NCBI GenBank assembly: GCA_030789695.1
Contig: CM061139.1
Coordinates: 203,395,641-203,459,640, forward strand
DNA length: 64,000 bases
Origin: Scilla litardierei
Taxonomy: Eukaryota; Streptophyta; Magnoliopsida; Asparagales; Asparagaceae
Reading direction: 5' to 3'
Part shown: piece after piece, positions 39,418-51,460 of the stretch
Layout of the letters: the number at the start of each line of letters is the position of its first letter
Position numbering within the stretch: position 1 is the stretch's first letter
Program-made: the position numbers and the translations under genes
Notes under the pieces: generated by a model
The model's input: the letters and a program-made list of their open reading frames with translations, nothing else
Told to the model about the DNA's origin: nothing
Database searches by the model: none

Positions 39418-42400
39418 TCATTCGTAGTTCTCATCATCCGGCTGATGTGCATGGTAGTATGGAGGATATGAATACTGCATCTGTTCCGGGCCTAAAAAAG
39501 ATATCATGTTATCATATGCTGAGGGCCGGCTCTGCTCGATGAAAGGCGTGTCATGACTGTCTTGACTGCTAGACTGCTCAGTCACGTTCGGACCGTACCT
39601 GTATTGACTATCATAATCAGCATAGACATCAGAGTGTCTATACGGTGCGCAATAATCGCCTTGGCTTCCTGAGTATCCACCGGAATAAGATTCATAACCT
39701 CCATAATAATCAGAAGCACGTTGATACCCTTGATATTCAGAGTGTCTACCGTAGGCATCGTCCCCCCGTTCTTCACTGTGCTGCCTATCATGTTCTCTAT
39801 ACCCATGCGTATCAGTATGGTCTCCACGTCTCTCAGCAGGGCGAACGGATGCCGACGCACCACAACCTCCGTCTGTAGGACCTTGGTCATCGGGAGACGA
39901 ACCATCATCGCTATCGTGCCGAGCCCGAGTGGCTGCCTTCTTTCGCTTGTACGTGATATTTGCAGGGGCATGACTTGGCCGCGGCTAGTTGCTTCGTGTA
40001 CGTTCTGCTTCCGCAAACGCCTCGTCCAACCAAGGATTGTCTCTGTCATCGAGCACCATGTCTTCTATCTCCCTGGTCCATTCCTCCAATGGATCATCCT
40101 CGTGAAAAATCTGATCCAAATCGATCAGCTGGTGATCGGCCTTCTCGCTCCTTCTCGCATGTCTATGTCGCAGTCTCATATTATAATGCACATAGACCAG
40201 CCTTTTAAAGTGTTCCATTGTTAGCCAGTTCCTGGTCTTTGTGTGAACGAGGGAGAAGGTGGTCCAGTTTCGTTCACAGTTGGACGACGAGACAGTTTGG
40301 CTCAACACACGCACAGCTAATCGTGTAAGTGTTGGAGCTTGCTCTAACCCAACGTTATTCCACCATTGAGTTGCAACAAGTTCCAGTGGTCAGAAAAGAT
40401 GGACCGTTTTATGGGGAACATATAAAAATCTAATATCCATATAGATACCTGGAGTGACCCTTGTTATCGCCATTTCCGCCTTAGCGGAGCCGAAATAACC
40501 AACTCTCATCTTATAGGCCTCCAGCTACAATTATCAATCATAATTTTAGAATGTGACTGCTAATCAAATCATATATCAAAATAAAAATATCCGAATTTCA
40601 TTTACCTCTCTGTCAATGTCAATTTGCTTCGAGATATCTGGTTCAAGCCTCTCGATCACGCGTCTGAGTCCAACCAGCACCTCGTTGTAGTTTGTTGCAT
40701 TGGAGGAGTATTGAAAGCGAGGATTCAGAAAATAGCCTGCAACATGAATATCTTGATGTAGCTGCTTATCTCATCTCTTGTCTATCATGTCCCACCATTT
40801 TCTGTATCCCCTACCAACATTCTTCCGAATTTCCTCTTTTACACGGTCCATGGCCTCGTAGAGATACCCCATCTCGGCCTTATCATCGATGTCGACCATT
40901 CGAAGAACCTTCACCAGGGGCTCAAATACGGCGATGACATTAGAGATAGTCTGCCAGAATTCATCGTCGTGAATCAGATCGTACATGTTGTTTCTAACCT
41001 CCCTATCTTTTGGTTTAAGCCTTGTAAAGTTATCGGACCAGTCCCTGGATGTGATCATTCTTCGCAGGTCATCTCGGTGCGCGTACAGAGAGTCCAAAGC
41101 AATGAAGTGGGTCGCAAATCTTGTTATCGCGGGCCGGATCAACTCTTTTCCACCAGTCTCTCTTCTCATCAAGCTGAGCACCCATCCTTTGTTGTATATG
41201 AATCCTGTTACCATCTGATTTTGTGCGACGATATTTTTGACTACTACTTCTTTTGCCATATCAGAAAATATCAAGTCGATACAATGCGCCGCACACGGGG
41301 TCCAATACAGATGTTGTCTCTTTCGCATCAGCAGCTGCCCAGCTGACTTGTAGTTTGCCCCGTTGTCGGTAACTACCTGGACTACTCTATGCTACCCAAT
41401 TAGTTCTACATATTTGTCCATAAGATCACATATGTAAGGATCGTTCTGGAATTGGTCGGTTGCATCCACAGAGTCCAGGAACACCGTCCCGTGGGTCGAA
41501 TACACAAGGAAGTTAATTATCTTCCTTCTGTTTTGTGTTGTCCAGCCATCGTACATCAGTGTGCAACCGTACTCATCCCACTGAACACGAAAAGTTTCCA
41601 CATAATTTTTGATCTATTCATACTCCATGTCCAAGTATGTGTGTGCCAACTCCCAAGCAGTGGGTGGAGCAACGCCACGTCCCGATTCCGCAATAGCATC
41701 CACCATGGGCCTGTAATATGGGCTATTGGTCACATTGTATGGGATGTGGTTGAAGTAGAAAATTTTGGCCATAGCTCGGCCGACATAGGCCTTGGCATTC
41801 TTCATGAAGGTATTCTTTATGGTTGATTGGGATTTACCCTTCTTCGTTTGAGAAAAAGGGTCGGCACCGGGTCTGAGAGCGCCGGTTGGTCTATCGGTTG
41901 ACTGAACATCGCGAGCAGAACCGCACGCGGACATACCGGCCATTCGACCGGCACGACTACCCGATCTGGCTAGCCCAGGGGCTCCAGACCCAGACGATCC
42001 TGCTCCCATCCTTCTACCCTCACTTCTAATCTCTTCTTCGACAAGTTCTTACCAACTCCTTCTAAGAGCTCTTCTAAGGTCCCTCGCCTACTCGGTGTCA
42101 TCCTCATCCTCATCTGAGTCATCTGATATTGCCTCCGTCTGGTTTGCCCTTATCTCCTCCTTTATCCTCTTCTTCTCAAATCTGGCATGTACCTTTTCGG
42201 CCTTCTTCTGAAATATGTGCGCTCTCATCTCTTCACGCACTTCTTTAGGTGCCTCAGGGCATGTCAGCACATCTCCGGTAATTCCTGCCAAGTGTTCCTT
42301 AAGGCGAGACACGCCTCCATGCATTTCTTTCTGGCAATAGTTGCACATTACTTGTCTATGGTTTTCTGCAATCATTTTACAGTGAACCCACCCAATATCC

Positions 42401-42432
42401 ACCGTCTTCTCCTTTGGAGTTCTTCGAGACAT
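39418..42432 (-). pseudogene. hAT transposase pseudogene
   Basis: The start MSRRTPKEKT lies at 42432. A BED-type zinc finger follows (CNYCQKEMHGGVSRLKEHL, with the usual distal His replaced or displaced). A Ser/Gly-rich linker and the catalytic region come next, with MYDGWT, VVTDNGANYKSA, WTPCAAHCIDLI and ITRFATHFIALD. After introns near 40605-40525 and 40448-40400 comes the dimerisation domain with SNCERNWTTFSLVHTKTRN. A Tyr/Ser/Asp-rich tail ends at TGA 39418-39420. The main frame is broken by TAG at 42088-42090, 41614-41616 and 41392-41394 and by TGA at 40771-40773. A TAA (or possible splice donor) lies near 42050. The protein would cut and paste the element; this copy cannot make it. Confidence 0.88.
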
Positions 42433-42459
42433 GTTAATTACTGCACCATAAACCAAGGG

Positions 42460-44700
42460 TTACGATTAATCTTGAAAAGATTATTAACGTATTAGACTTA
42501 GATATGGTCGACGGTGTCACATAATCATGATTTGCGTCCTTGCGGTCCAGCGGAACACGGTCAGGGAATTGACTAAGCCAGGATCACCTATACCCAGTCT
42601 AGCTAGGTTGATCCAGCAAACTTAGCCAAGTACATTGAGCCGGATCATGATCCATTGAAGAAAACTTATCATTCATATGTTTGCCATCAACTAAAAGGCT
42701 TTTATTAAAACTAGTTAATCCTATCAACTAGTTGAATCCTAAAATTCGAATTTATTATGACTCGTTAATAACTTTTATTAGAGTCCTTATCAACTATAGG
42801 GTTTTATTTGTTTCAACGTGCTATCCTAATCATATATTTGGATTTTAATAAATTCACATTACAACAATTTAAAGTGTACACTTTTATCAAAATTATCATT
42901 AGAACGTTTAAAATAATAATCGTTGGAAAGGACTACCCTAATCATGAATTAGGTATTTAATAGTTGTAACAATTTACTAAACATAGCATGTCAATCTAAA
43001 ATTCGTCTCGTAAGTTTTAGAAGAATTTTAATGGCTAACCTAATAGGCTTTCTTGAATTATCATATAATATGCACGAAAATAAAATTACCATTAAAACAT
43101 GTCAACTAAATTTTATCTCATAAAATTTAGTATGCAGATAAGCAACTAAAATATCACATAAAATTAAGTTTCTAACCTTTAAAAATTTATCGCATAATTA
43201 TTTACACGAACAGTGTAACAAATTATCCCTTAAATAATAACATGCAACTTAAAAATTTATCCCATAAATAATAACATGCAATTTGTAGTATATCTATTGT
43301 TAGAAAATTTTAGAAAATTTTATTAGAAAATTTTAGTATTTTAATGGCTAACCAAATCCCATAAGTACTATTATTAGAAAATTTTAGTATTTTAAGTTCT
43401 AACATATTTTGGTATTTTAAGTAGTCAACTGATCATTAATTAATGTTGCTTCTCTTTTATTTTTAGTATTTTCCTCTAACCACGTATTATATGGTAATTA
43501 AATTGATGGTAGACAAATAGTATTTTTTAGAAGTCCATATAGCATTTTAGGATTTATTATGTATTTTAAGTATTTTTCTATATTTGTTATGCGTTTTCCG
43601 TATTTTTCCGTATTTATTTTGTATTTTAACTAACTTTTTTGTATTTATTATGTATTTTAAATAGTATCTTTAGGAGTCAATGTAGTATTTTTAGGATTTA
43701 TTATGCATTTTAAGTATTTTTCTATATTTTTTATGTGTTTTCCATATTTTTACGTATTTATTTTGTATTTAAAATAATTTTCCGTATTTATATGTATTTT
43801 AAAGTATTTTTCCATATTTATTATGTATTTTCCGTATTGTTACTTATTTTTCAGTATTTCTTACGTATTTTACAGTATTTTGGATTTTTTATTATTTATT
43901 AGTAGAACTAGAAATTAGAAACTAGAAAATACTTATATACTTTGTAAAATGTTTTGATTTCTACATTTTGTATATTTGTCTAACTTATAATTTCTAACAT
44001 TAATTTCTTCAGTATGTTTAAGTATTTTTTACGGTTTACTAATTTTAGTGTTTATGTATTAATTTTTAGTATTTCTTTAGTAATTTTTATAATATTTATT
44101 GGATTCTTTAGTACGTTTTAGTATTTTAGTACCTAATATTTATTACTATTTATTGGTATTTTTATTAGTATCTCTGTAGTATAAGGACTTAAGTACCTAG
44201 TTTTTTTAAAATTAGCATTGTTAGAGCGTGTGACCCTAATACGGTTTTTTGACCCGATCCAAAGAGCTCGCGGTGCGACATTTAATGTGGAAATTTTCAG
44301 GGCTCTATGGTGGAAGCGGAGGGATCGGGCCGATAGGTAATTAAACGAAAGTTTCGTTACTTACCTCGATTCGACGAAGCAGCGAGGCGTCAAAACCAAA
44401 TCCCTTCTCTTCTCTTCTCGAAAAAGCAGCGCCGAAGCGACGAAGCAGCGAGTCGACGAAGCACAACCGCAAAAAATTTAGGGCTTCTCTTCTCGACCTT
44501 CAGCGACGGCGACAGCGACGGATCCTCGACCTTTAGCGACGGCGACGGCGACGGCTTCTCTTCTCGTCTGCTGCTACGGAGACGGCTCAACGGCGACGGC
44601 GATGTACTGATGCTACGCTGCACCTCACGGTGATCTGATGCTCTCGGGAATGGAGTTTAGGCGATCGACTGCTCGGGAATGGAGTTCAGGGTGGTTGAGG
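42460..44700. other. hAT 5' region with TATTTT-word enrichment
   Basis: Non-coding. From about 43300 to 44200 words such as GTATTTT, AAGTATTTTT and CCGTATTTTT recur at short, irregular spacing. A similar TGTATTTTCC-rich block lies near the opposite end (39040-39260). The short GC-rich part around 44370-44640 contains CGAAGCAGCG repeats. Confidence 0.7.
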
Positions 44701-45150
44701 TATTGCCCTAGTTTTTTTGATCTCTTCTTCTAGTTTTATAGTCAATTTTGTGCTCTTTGTTCATTCACAAGGGTTTTACTATGCATTCACGGGTTGTTTG
44801 CTTTTAGCTTTCGTTTTTTGCTGTCAATTTTTGCTTTCGGCTATCGCTTTCAGCTTTCGCTTTTCTCGCTTTTAGCTTTGCTTTCGCTTTTTAGCCTTCC
44901 CTTGGTTTGGGTTTCGGCCAGTATCGTCGTGTATCGGCCGATACATACCGAAACTGGTCAAAACCCAATGGTATCGGGCGATACCAATTTTTAAGTGAAG
45001 TATCGGACAGGTACTGGGCGGTACCGGTCCGATACGCCCGATACCAAGAGGTATCGGGCGATACCTCAAACCATGCTTCTAATTATATTCTAATTCCTTC
45101 CTATTAAAAAAGCCATGTTCTAATTTCTAGTGCTAATCCAACGACAATTC

Positions 45151-45512
45151 AGATAGGAACTAGAAATATCTGAAATTTAATGGTAATGAACCTGAAAATA
45201 ATAACAATAAGTGATTACAATTAAAGGGGTAACCTCCCTCCCAAGACGCTGATTGAAGAGGACATCCGCACTCTCCGGTAGAACGATGAGCTCTCTCCTC
45301 TCTTTAGCAAAATAATGAAAATAAACACACCCTAGGGCCGGCCGGCCAACCCCACTTATATAATAATATATTTAATTGCACAATTGCACATAAACCCTCT
45401 AAAATTATAAAATATGACATAAGGCCAAAAGTTTACGGATACACCCTTGGATTATGTGTTTGAAGTCGGCCCACTCCACTGACTCCATCAATGATATGTG
45501 ATGAGCACATCA
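45151..45512 (-). repeat. 3' LTR of the chromovirus (left on the plus strand)
   Basis: 362 bp. The outer TG has mutated to AG on the plus strand, and the inner end is CACATCA. A TATA-like TATATAAGTGGGG on the minus strand lies at about 45350-45362, and the counterpart is at about 50852-50864 in the other LTR. Confidence 0.9.
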
Positions 45513-45530
45513 CTACTCCCCCCCAAAAGA
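45513..45530 (-). other. Polypurine tract of the chromovirus
   Basis: On the minus strand TTTTGGGGGGGGAGTAG directly precedes the 3' LTR and overlaps the last codons of pol, which end GGE-stop. It primes plus-strand DNA synthesis. Confidence 0.85.
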
Positions 45531-48500
45531 GCCACCTTGTCCTCAGGGTGGAAGTCAGGAAACTGCTGCGCCATGACGCCCACCAATTCTCACGTGCTCT
45601 CGTAATCTGACAAGCCTTTCCAACGCACCAACACCTCCCGCTCTTCAGCACTTCCCCTACGGACGCCCTTCAACTCATCAGGCTTTAAGATCACTTCTAT
45701 GTCGTATGTCAATGTCTAGGGTACTGATGATGAGGGTGTATACTCGCCAATCGCTCGTCGAAGCTAGGACACATGAAAAACATGGTGTATAACCGATCCT
45801 GGGGTAGCTTCAGCCTGTATGCGACCGGTCCCACCTTGGCCTCTATCTTGTAAGTCCCAAAGTATCTTGGGGAAATCTTCTCATTCCTTCTATGGGCTAA
45901 GGATGTTTGCAGACAGGGACACAACTTTAAATAAACCATGTCGCCCACATCAAACTGCACGTCTCTGCGGTGGAAATCTGCCCTAGCCTTCATGATCTGC
46001 TAGACCATAGCCAGATGGTGTTTCAACTCCTCCAAAATCATGTCTCTCTCAGCTAAATACTGCTCTACCTCTGAAACAGGAGTAGACTCATGCCCATAGT
46101 GCAACAGATAAGGAGGATCCCGTCCATATAATATCCTTAAAGGAGTAGTCTAAGCAGCTGTGTGATAGGATGTGTTGAACCAATACTCCACCCAAGCTAG
46201 CCACTGTGCCCATAACTTCAGAGTCTCTGAAATGAAGCATCGTAGGTAGGTCTCAATCCTCCTATTGACAACCTCAGTCTGGCTGTCAGTCTGTGGATGG
46301 TAAATCGTACCCCTCTTCAAGACTGTCCTCTGCACTCTAAAAAATTCCTGCCAGAATCTGCTCAGAAAGACCTTGTCTTTGTCAGATAGAATAGACTTCG
46401 GTGGCCACATATAAACGAATGATCTCTCGCATGAACACCTCTGCCACCGACACTGCACTGTAGGGATGCCGAAGTGGTATAAAATGGGCAAACTTGCTGA
46501 GGCGGTCCACCACAACAAGTACGACTGTGTATCCTTCCGACTTGGGCAACCCCTCTATGAAATCTATGGACACCTCCTCCCAGACACGCTCAGGTAAGGA
46601 GAGCGGCTGCAGTAATTCCCCTGGAGCCATCACCATGTACTTGTGACGTTGACAAACGTCACACTCTGCTACCATCGCCAAGACGTCCTTTTTCATCCCC
46701 TTCCAATAGACCTCCCTTGCCAGACGCCTATAGGTCTTAAGGACCCCTGAATGGTCCCCCACCACACTGCTATGAAACTCTTGCAAAATCTCGGGGATGT
46801 GGATAGAAGTGTGCGGTATCACCAGACACCCCTGATATAAAAGCCTTCCCTCATGCAAAGAATAGCCTCGGTGATCCGCTGACCCCAGTAATAGTGCTGC
46901 TCGAATCTCCACTAACTCATGATCCTCCTCCACCTCCCGAAGAAGTTGCTCCCAATCTTGCAGTACATGAACCGACAAGGCCGCCAAGCGTATGTCATCA
47001 TTGCACCTCGACAATGCATCTGCGGCCCTGTTCTCTAGCCCATGGCGGTACTGTATCTCAAATTTGTACCCCATCAGCTTTCTCAGCCACTGCTGATACT
47101 CCTCCGTCATCATACGCTGCTTTAGCAAATACTTAAGGCTCCTCTAGTCTGTGCGCACCACAAAACTCCTCCCTAACAAGTAGGGCCACAACTTCTGAAC
47201 CGCTAAGACAATAGCCATCAGCCCTATCTCATATACGGACTTCAACTCGTCCTCGCCGTCAAAACTTGGCTGAAATAAGAATGAGCATCTGGTCCTGCAT
47301 CAGTACTGCTCTCAATCCGTGCCCTGGAGCATTTGACTCCACTATGAATGGTTTGGTAAAGTCTGGTAGAGCCAACCACTGGTATTGTCGTCATGGCATT
47401 CTTTAAGGCCTCAAATGCATGTGTCGCCTCGTCACTCCGATGAAACTTGTCTTTCTTAAGCAGCTCTGTGAGTGGCCAGGCGATAGTTCCATACCCCTGC
47501 ACGAACCTTCTGTAGTAGCCCGACAAGCCCAGGAATCCACTCAGTCCTCGTAGAGTGGTAGGGGACGGCCAGTCCAACATAGCTGATATCTTCAATCTGT
47601 CTGCTGTTACTCCATCTGAAGACACCACATGTCCCAAGTGCTCCACATATGGCTGGCCAAATAAGCATTTCTTCCGGTTGACAAATAACTGATGGTACTA
47701 GAGCTCCTAAAAGACTATCTGTAGGTGGTCCAAGTGCTCCTCTAGGGATCGGCTGTAAACAAGGATATCATCGAAAAACCCAATACAAAATGCCGAAGGT
47801 AAGGCGGAATACATTGTTCATCAAAGCCTAGAAGGTAGCTGGGGCATTGGTCAAACCAAAGACATGACCAGGACTCATAATGGCCCTCATGAGTCCTGAA
47901 GGCTATCTTGGGCACGTCCTCCGCCCTCATCCTGATCTGATGATAGCCTAACTTCAGATCAATATTCGTGAATATAGTAGACCTGTGTAACTCATCAAGT
48001 AGCGCATCGATGACTGGGATGTGGAACTTGTCTGGGACCGTCTCCTTGTTCAGCACCCTGTAGTCCACACAAAAACGCAAACTCCTATCCTTCTTCACCA
48101 GTAGCACTGGACTAGAAAAGGGACTAACACTCGGCTAAATAACTCATGACCGCACCATTGCTACCACCATCCGCTCTATCTCGTCCTTCTGGGCCTGAGG
48201 GTAACGATAAGGTCTCACACTGATATGTGACACGCCCTCCTGCAGTACTATCGCATGCTCGTGGTCTCTAGGCGGTGTGAGACCATGTGGCTCCTGAAAA
48301 ACCTCCTCGAACTGCCCCAATAGCTGCTGCACCTCTGGAATGGTCGTTCCACTCTCGGCCTCAACCCCTCCTCGCACACGACACCATGCAGCTCCACCAA
48401 AAACCCGCCCCCGACCTTGATGGTCCTAGTTATGGTCCTCAGCGAGACTATGATCCTACATAGGCTGGGATCCCCTGCAATGTCAATGTCCTACTGCCCA

Positions 48501-48870
48501 CCTGAAAATCCATCCCAAGCATCTTCCAATTCACCTTCATATCCCCAGTGTTTGTAGCCACCACATGTCCAGGAGCACGTCTGTGCTCCCAAGATCTAAG
48601 GGCATGAAGTCCACCACCTGAATCCCATGTAGCGTCAGAATCAGCCCGCGACACACCCCTTAGCTGTTCTCTATTTGGCATATCCTCATCATGACACCAA
48701 AACTGCATGTGTCCACTAGCTGAAGACCATGCTGATTCACCACCCTCCTGGAGATAAAGTTGTGAGTAGCCCCACTGTCGATCAATACAGTAACCTCCTG
48801 GTCCTAGATGTGTCCCCTCAAATTTATGGTATGGTTTGGGGTGAACCTTACCACAGAATTTAGGGAAATG
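45513..48870 (-). pseudogene. Chromovirus pol: protease, RT, RNase H, integrase, chromodomain
   Basis: Read right to left. Protease: VLIDSGATHNFIS, about 48755-48795. RT: LVKKDRSLRFCVDYRVLN, FTNIDLKLGYHQI, and FFDDILVYS as the YXDD equivalent near 47755-47780. RNase H region: 47240-47650. Integrase: zinc finger with CDVCQRH, core VSIDFIEGLPKSEGYTV, LSDKDKVFLSRFW with SDKD as second Asp, and HPQTDSQTEVVNR with the Glu. A GPF-type region (DMVYLKLCPCLQTS) and a chromodomain EVLVRWKGLSDYEST follow, where the next Trp codon is TGA. Stops and shifts separate nearly every domain, so no polyprotein can form. The chromodomain would have guided insertion to heterochromatin. Confidence 0.9.
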
Positions 48871-48874
48871 TCTG

Positions 48875-50630
48875 TCACATCCAAATGGTGATTCTCCCCA
48901 TCATGGCCTCGATGGTCTCATCCTCTACGTCGGCCTCCTCATCCACATCCTTGAGTATCAGCACCTGCAGCTTACGCACCACGCACCTATGTCCTGGGGT
49001 GAACCTTTCATCACACCTGAAACATAGACCCTTCTGTCTCTTCTCTCTCATCTCGCATCCTCCTAAACTGCTCTCCTGCTGGTGGTGCCCACTCTTCTCT
49101 CCAGCCTTCTCCTTGCTGGTCTGCTCGGCTCCGGTCGTCACCTTCTGCCCTCCTATCGTGGTCTGGGAGCGAAACACAGGTCCACTCCAACTGCCCTTAG
49201 ACCGCCTCTCCTCCATGATCCATCAGGCGATCCTCTACCATCCGAGCATACTCCATGGTCTACATCAGGTCTCGAGGTTTCTGTATGCAAACCTCTGTGC
49301 GAATGGCAGCCTTCAGGCCCTTCATGAAGGTGCTCTCCATCATCTCATCAGATACTCTCCGCAGTTCCCTTGACAGTGCCTCGAACCTCTCCCTGTAGTC
49401 CATCACTGTGCCATACTACCCGAGAAAAAGTAACTTCTCCGGCAAGTTCCTTAAATGAGTGTCGCAGAATATCTCCACCCAACACATCTGTAATCTCCTC
49501 CCATGAACGAAATGGCCGCCTCTCGTCCCTCTATTGGTACCACGCCAGGGCCTTCCCATCTAAACATGCCGCCGTCGCCAGTTTCTGCTTCTCTGTCATG
49601 CATGACACCCTAAAGAACCGCTATGACATGTAAATCCATGCCACCAGATCATCTCCATCAAATATGGACATATTTAGCTTCTGTATCCTGCCATCCACCC
49701 AAAGGTCCCTAGTCTGTTCTTCCGCATGTGTGCCTGAACTGATGGTAAAGCTGACACCTCTTCCCGTGCCGCTCAAATCCCCTCTGTGGGCCTACCCCTC
49801 GGCCTCCATAATCTCCCCCATCATCGCCCACACACAGGCACATCGCTCCGCCTCGAAGTCTCCGTAGCCTCTCCCTTCACCTCTAGGATACCCCTCATAG
49901 GTCTGGGTGGGTGTCGTCATCTGTCTGCATTATATCGGGGGTCTGGGGTCCTCGAACCTCTCCTCTATCGTTGTCGTACTCCGAAAGCTCCCCGGGATAG
50001 AAATCCTCGTCAAATGCATGTGCCGGACATCAGAAAGTGGCTGAAATCCTTCGTTGGGGCCGTAACGCCCCTGTCGTAGGCCAGCGGGCCCGTGGCAGCC
50101 CAGTTGGGGGCAGTAGGGCCCTGGCGGCCCTGGGGAAGGGTCGCAGGGCCTGTCTGGCCTTGTGCGGCCCGACCAAGGGCCGCCGGCCCTGGGACAGGGC
50201 CGCAGGGCTCTGTCGAGGCTCCATCTGGCCCGCACAGCCCTCGGGGCCGCGCAGTGCTGTTGCGGTTGTTGGGGGGACCGATTAAGGCCGCCAACCCCCT
50301 GGATCCAATCCTCTGCTTCCGAGTCACTCTCGTCGAGGTCCGCGTGAGTCGCCCGCCTTCATTTTCCATCGCTACGCCTTTTCCCTTGTCCAAAGTTGAC
50401 GCCTTTTTCGTTGGATTAGGGTTTGTGCCGTCGTTTACATCTTTCGCCGCGAGGAGCGCAACTTGTTGAACGATTTGAGCGAGGGTCTCGCTTTGTTTGT
50501 CTTGAGAAGCAGTCAACTTTGCTATGGTTTCACCATGCTCCGTTAGGGTTTTCTTCATGCCTTTAATCTCCCCATTGGATTTTTCCTCCACCGTGTCAAT
50601 GCGATCTTTGGATCTCGTTGCCGCCACCAT
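48875..50630 (-). pseudogene. Chromovirus gag
   Basis: Starts at MVAATRSKDRIDTVEEK (50630), just inside the primer site. An N-terminal coiled-coil-like segment (KTLTEHGETIAKLTASQ) precedes a Gly/Pro/Ala-rich stretch (about 50030-50300). The middle of Gag is broken into several frames. The C-terminal frame (49216-48875) holds LCFRCDERFTPGHRC, a C-X2-C-X7-H-X-C variant of the nucleocapsid knuckle common in chromoviruses, then the joint to protease. Gag would package the RNA; this one is interrupted by stops. Confidence 0.8.
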
Positions 50631-50641
50631 GGATCGTAGAC

Positions 50642-50653
50642 TCTGATACCAAA
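50642..50653 (-). other. Primer-binding site of the chromovirus
   Basis: On the minus strand the sequence after the LTR reads TTTGGTATCAGAG, matching the initiator Met tRNA 3' end. It sets the element's orientation. Confidence 0.9.
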
Positions 50654-50654
50654 T

Positions 50655-51015
50655 TGATATAAACTATAAATATCTGAAATTTATTGATAATAAAACTAAA
50701 AATAATAACGATAAGTGGTTACATTTGAAGGGGTAACCTCCCTCTCAAGACGCTGATTGAAAAGGACATCTGCATTCTCCCATAGAACGAGGAACTCTCT
50801 CCTCTCTTTAGCAAAATAATCAAAATAAGCGCACCCTAGGGCCGACTGGTCAACCCCACTTATATAATACTCTATTTAATTGCACAATTGCACATAAACC
50901 CTCTAAAATAATAAAATATGACAAAAATGCCAAAAAGTTTACGGATACGCCCCTGGATTATGTGTAAGCCGGCACACTCCTCTGACGCCTTCGATGATAT
51001 TTGATGAGCCCATCA
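50655..51015 (-). repeat. 5' LTR of the chromovirus (right on the plus strand)
   Basis: 361 bp, plus-strand ends TGATATAAAC and GCCCATCA, homologous to 45151-45512. It would carry the promoter for the minus-strand transcript. Confidence 0.9.
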
Positions 51016-51020
51016 AATTC

Positions 51021-51460
51021 ATATTCATGAACAAACATCATTGTGCTCTATGCCAATGGCAAATGACACGAGTCATGTGGCACTAATCGGCCTAGCCTCG
51101 TATAAAAGCAGATCTATCGCATAAATTCATTAGAATCAAATTAAAGATATGATTTTGAGGAGGATGAATGACTATAACATGGACATAGAAAACTAGAGGA
51201 TCATGACTAAAATCTCAATAATGTAGTTCGAATGTAAATTATGACATTAAGGTCTTCGGCTGAGACTGCCTTCTCGTCGTCTTTCAACTGGCAGAAAGTT
51301 TTCTCCACTGATTTGATAGGGAAAAATCCAACCAAGTCAAAAATAACTGACAATTCATATAGTGATATTTCCAATGTATAGAATTATGCCTTTAGGCCTC
51401 TATTGGGATATCATGACCTTATGAAACTAAGAGTACATATTGTGATTTATCACAAGTCAT
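51021..51460. other. Unassigned segment between two retroelements
   Basis: No gene, RNA or repeat was recognised. It separates the chromovirus duplication from the start of the next LTR. Confidence 0.45.

Larger units (their letters stand above)
38880..45075 (-). mobile_element. hAT-superfamily transposon (6.2 kb) with a dead transposase gene
   Basis: Flanked by the exact 8-bp duplication CTTCTAAT (38872-38879 and 45076-45083). Left end CCAGGTTTTAGGTTTCGG and right end (read inward) CATGGTTTGAGGTATCG form imperfect terminal inverted repeats shared with the 694-bp element at 32917. Subterminal regions are full of GTATCGG words. The transposase gene is on the minus strand. About 2.6 kb upstream of it is AT-rich with many TATTTT words (43350-44200) and a GC-rich part at 44370-44640. 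An 8-bp duplication, a BED finger and a hAT dimerisation region together define the superfamily. Confidence 0.93.
45151..51015 (-). mobile_element. Chromovirus (Ty3/Gypsy), Reina-like
   Basis: LTRs 45151-45512 and 50655-51015 are flanked by the exact 5-bp duplication AATTC (45146-45150 and 51016-51020). The primer site TGGTATCAGAG lies beside the right LTR and a G-rich polypurine tract beside the left one, so it is in minus orientation. Gag, protease, RT, RNase H and integrase are followed by a chromodomain whose frame ends at the polypurine tract. The short LTRs and total length of 5.9 kb suit the Reina group (inference). The LTRs differ at about one site in ten, so it is old. Pol is broken in many places. 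Confidence 0.92.
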
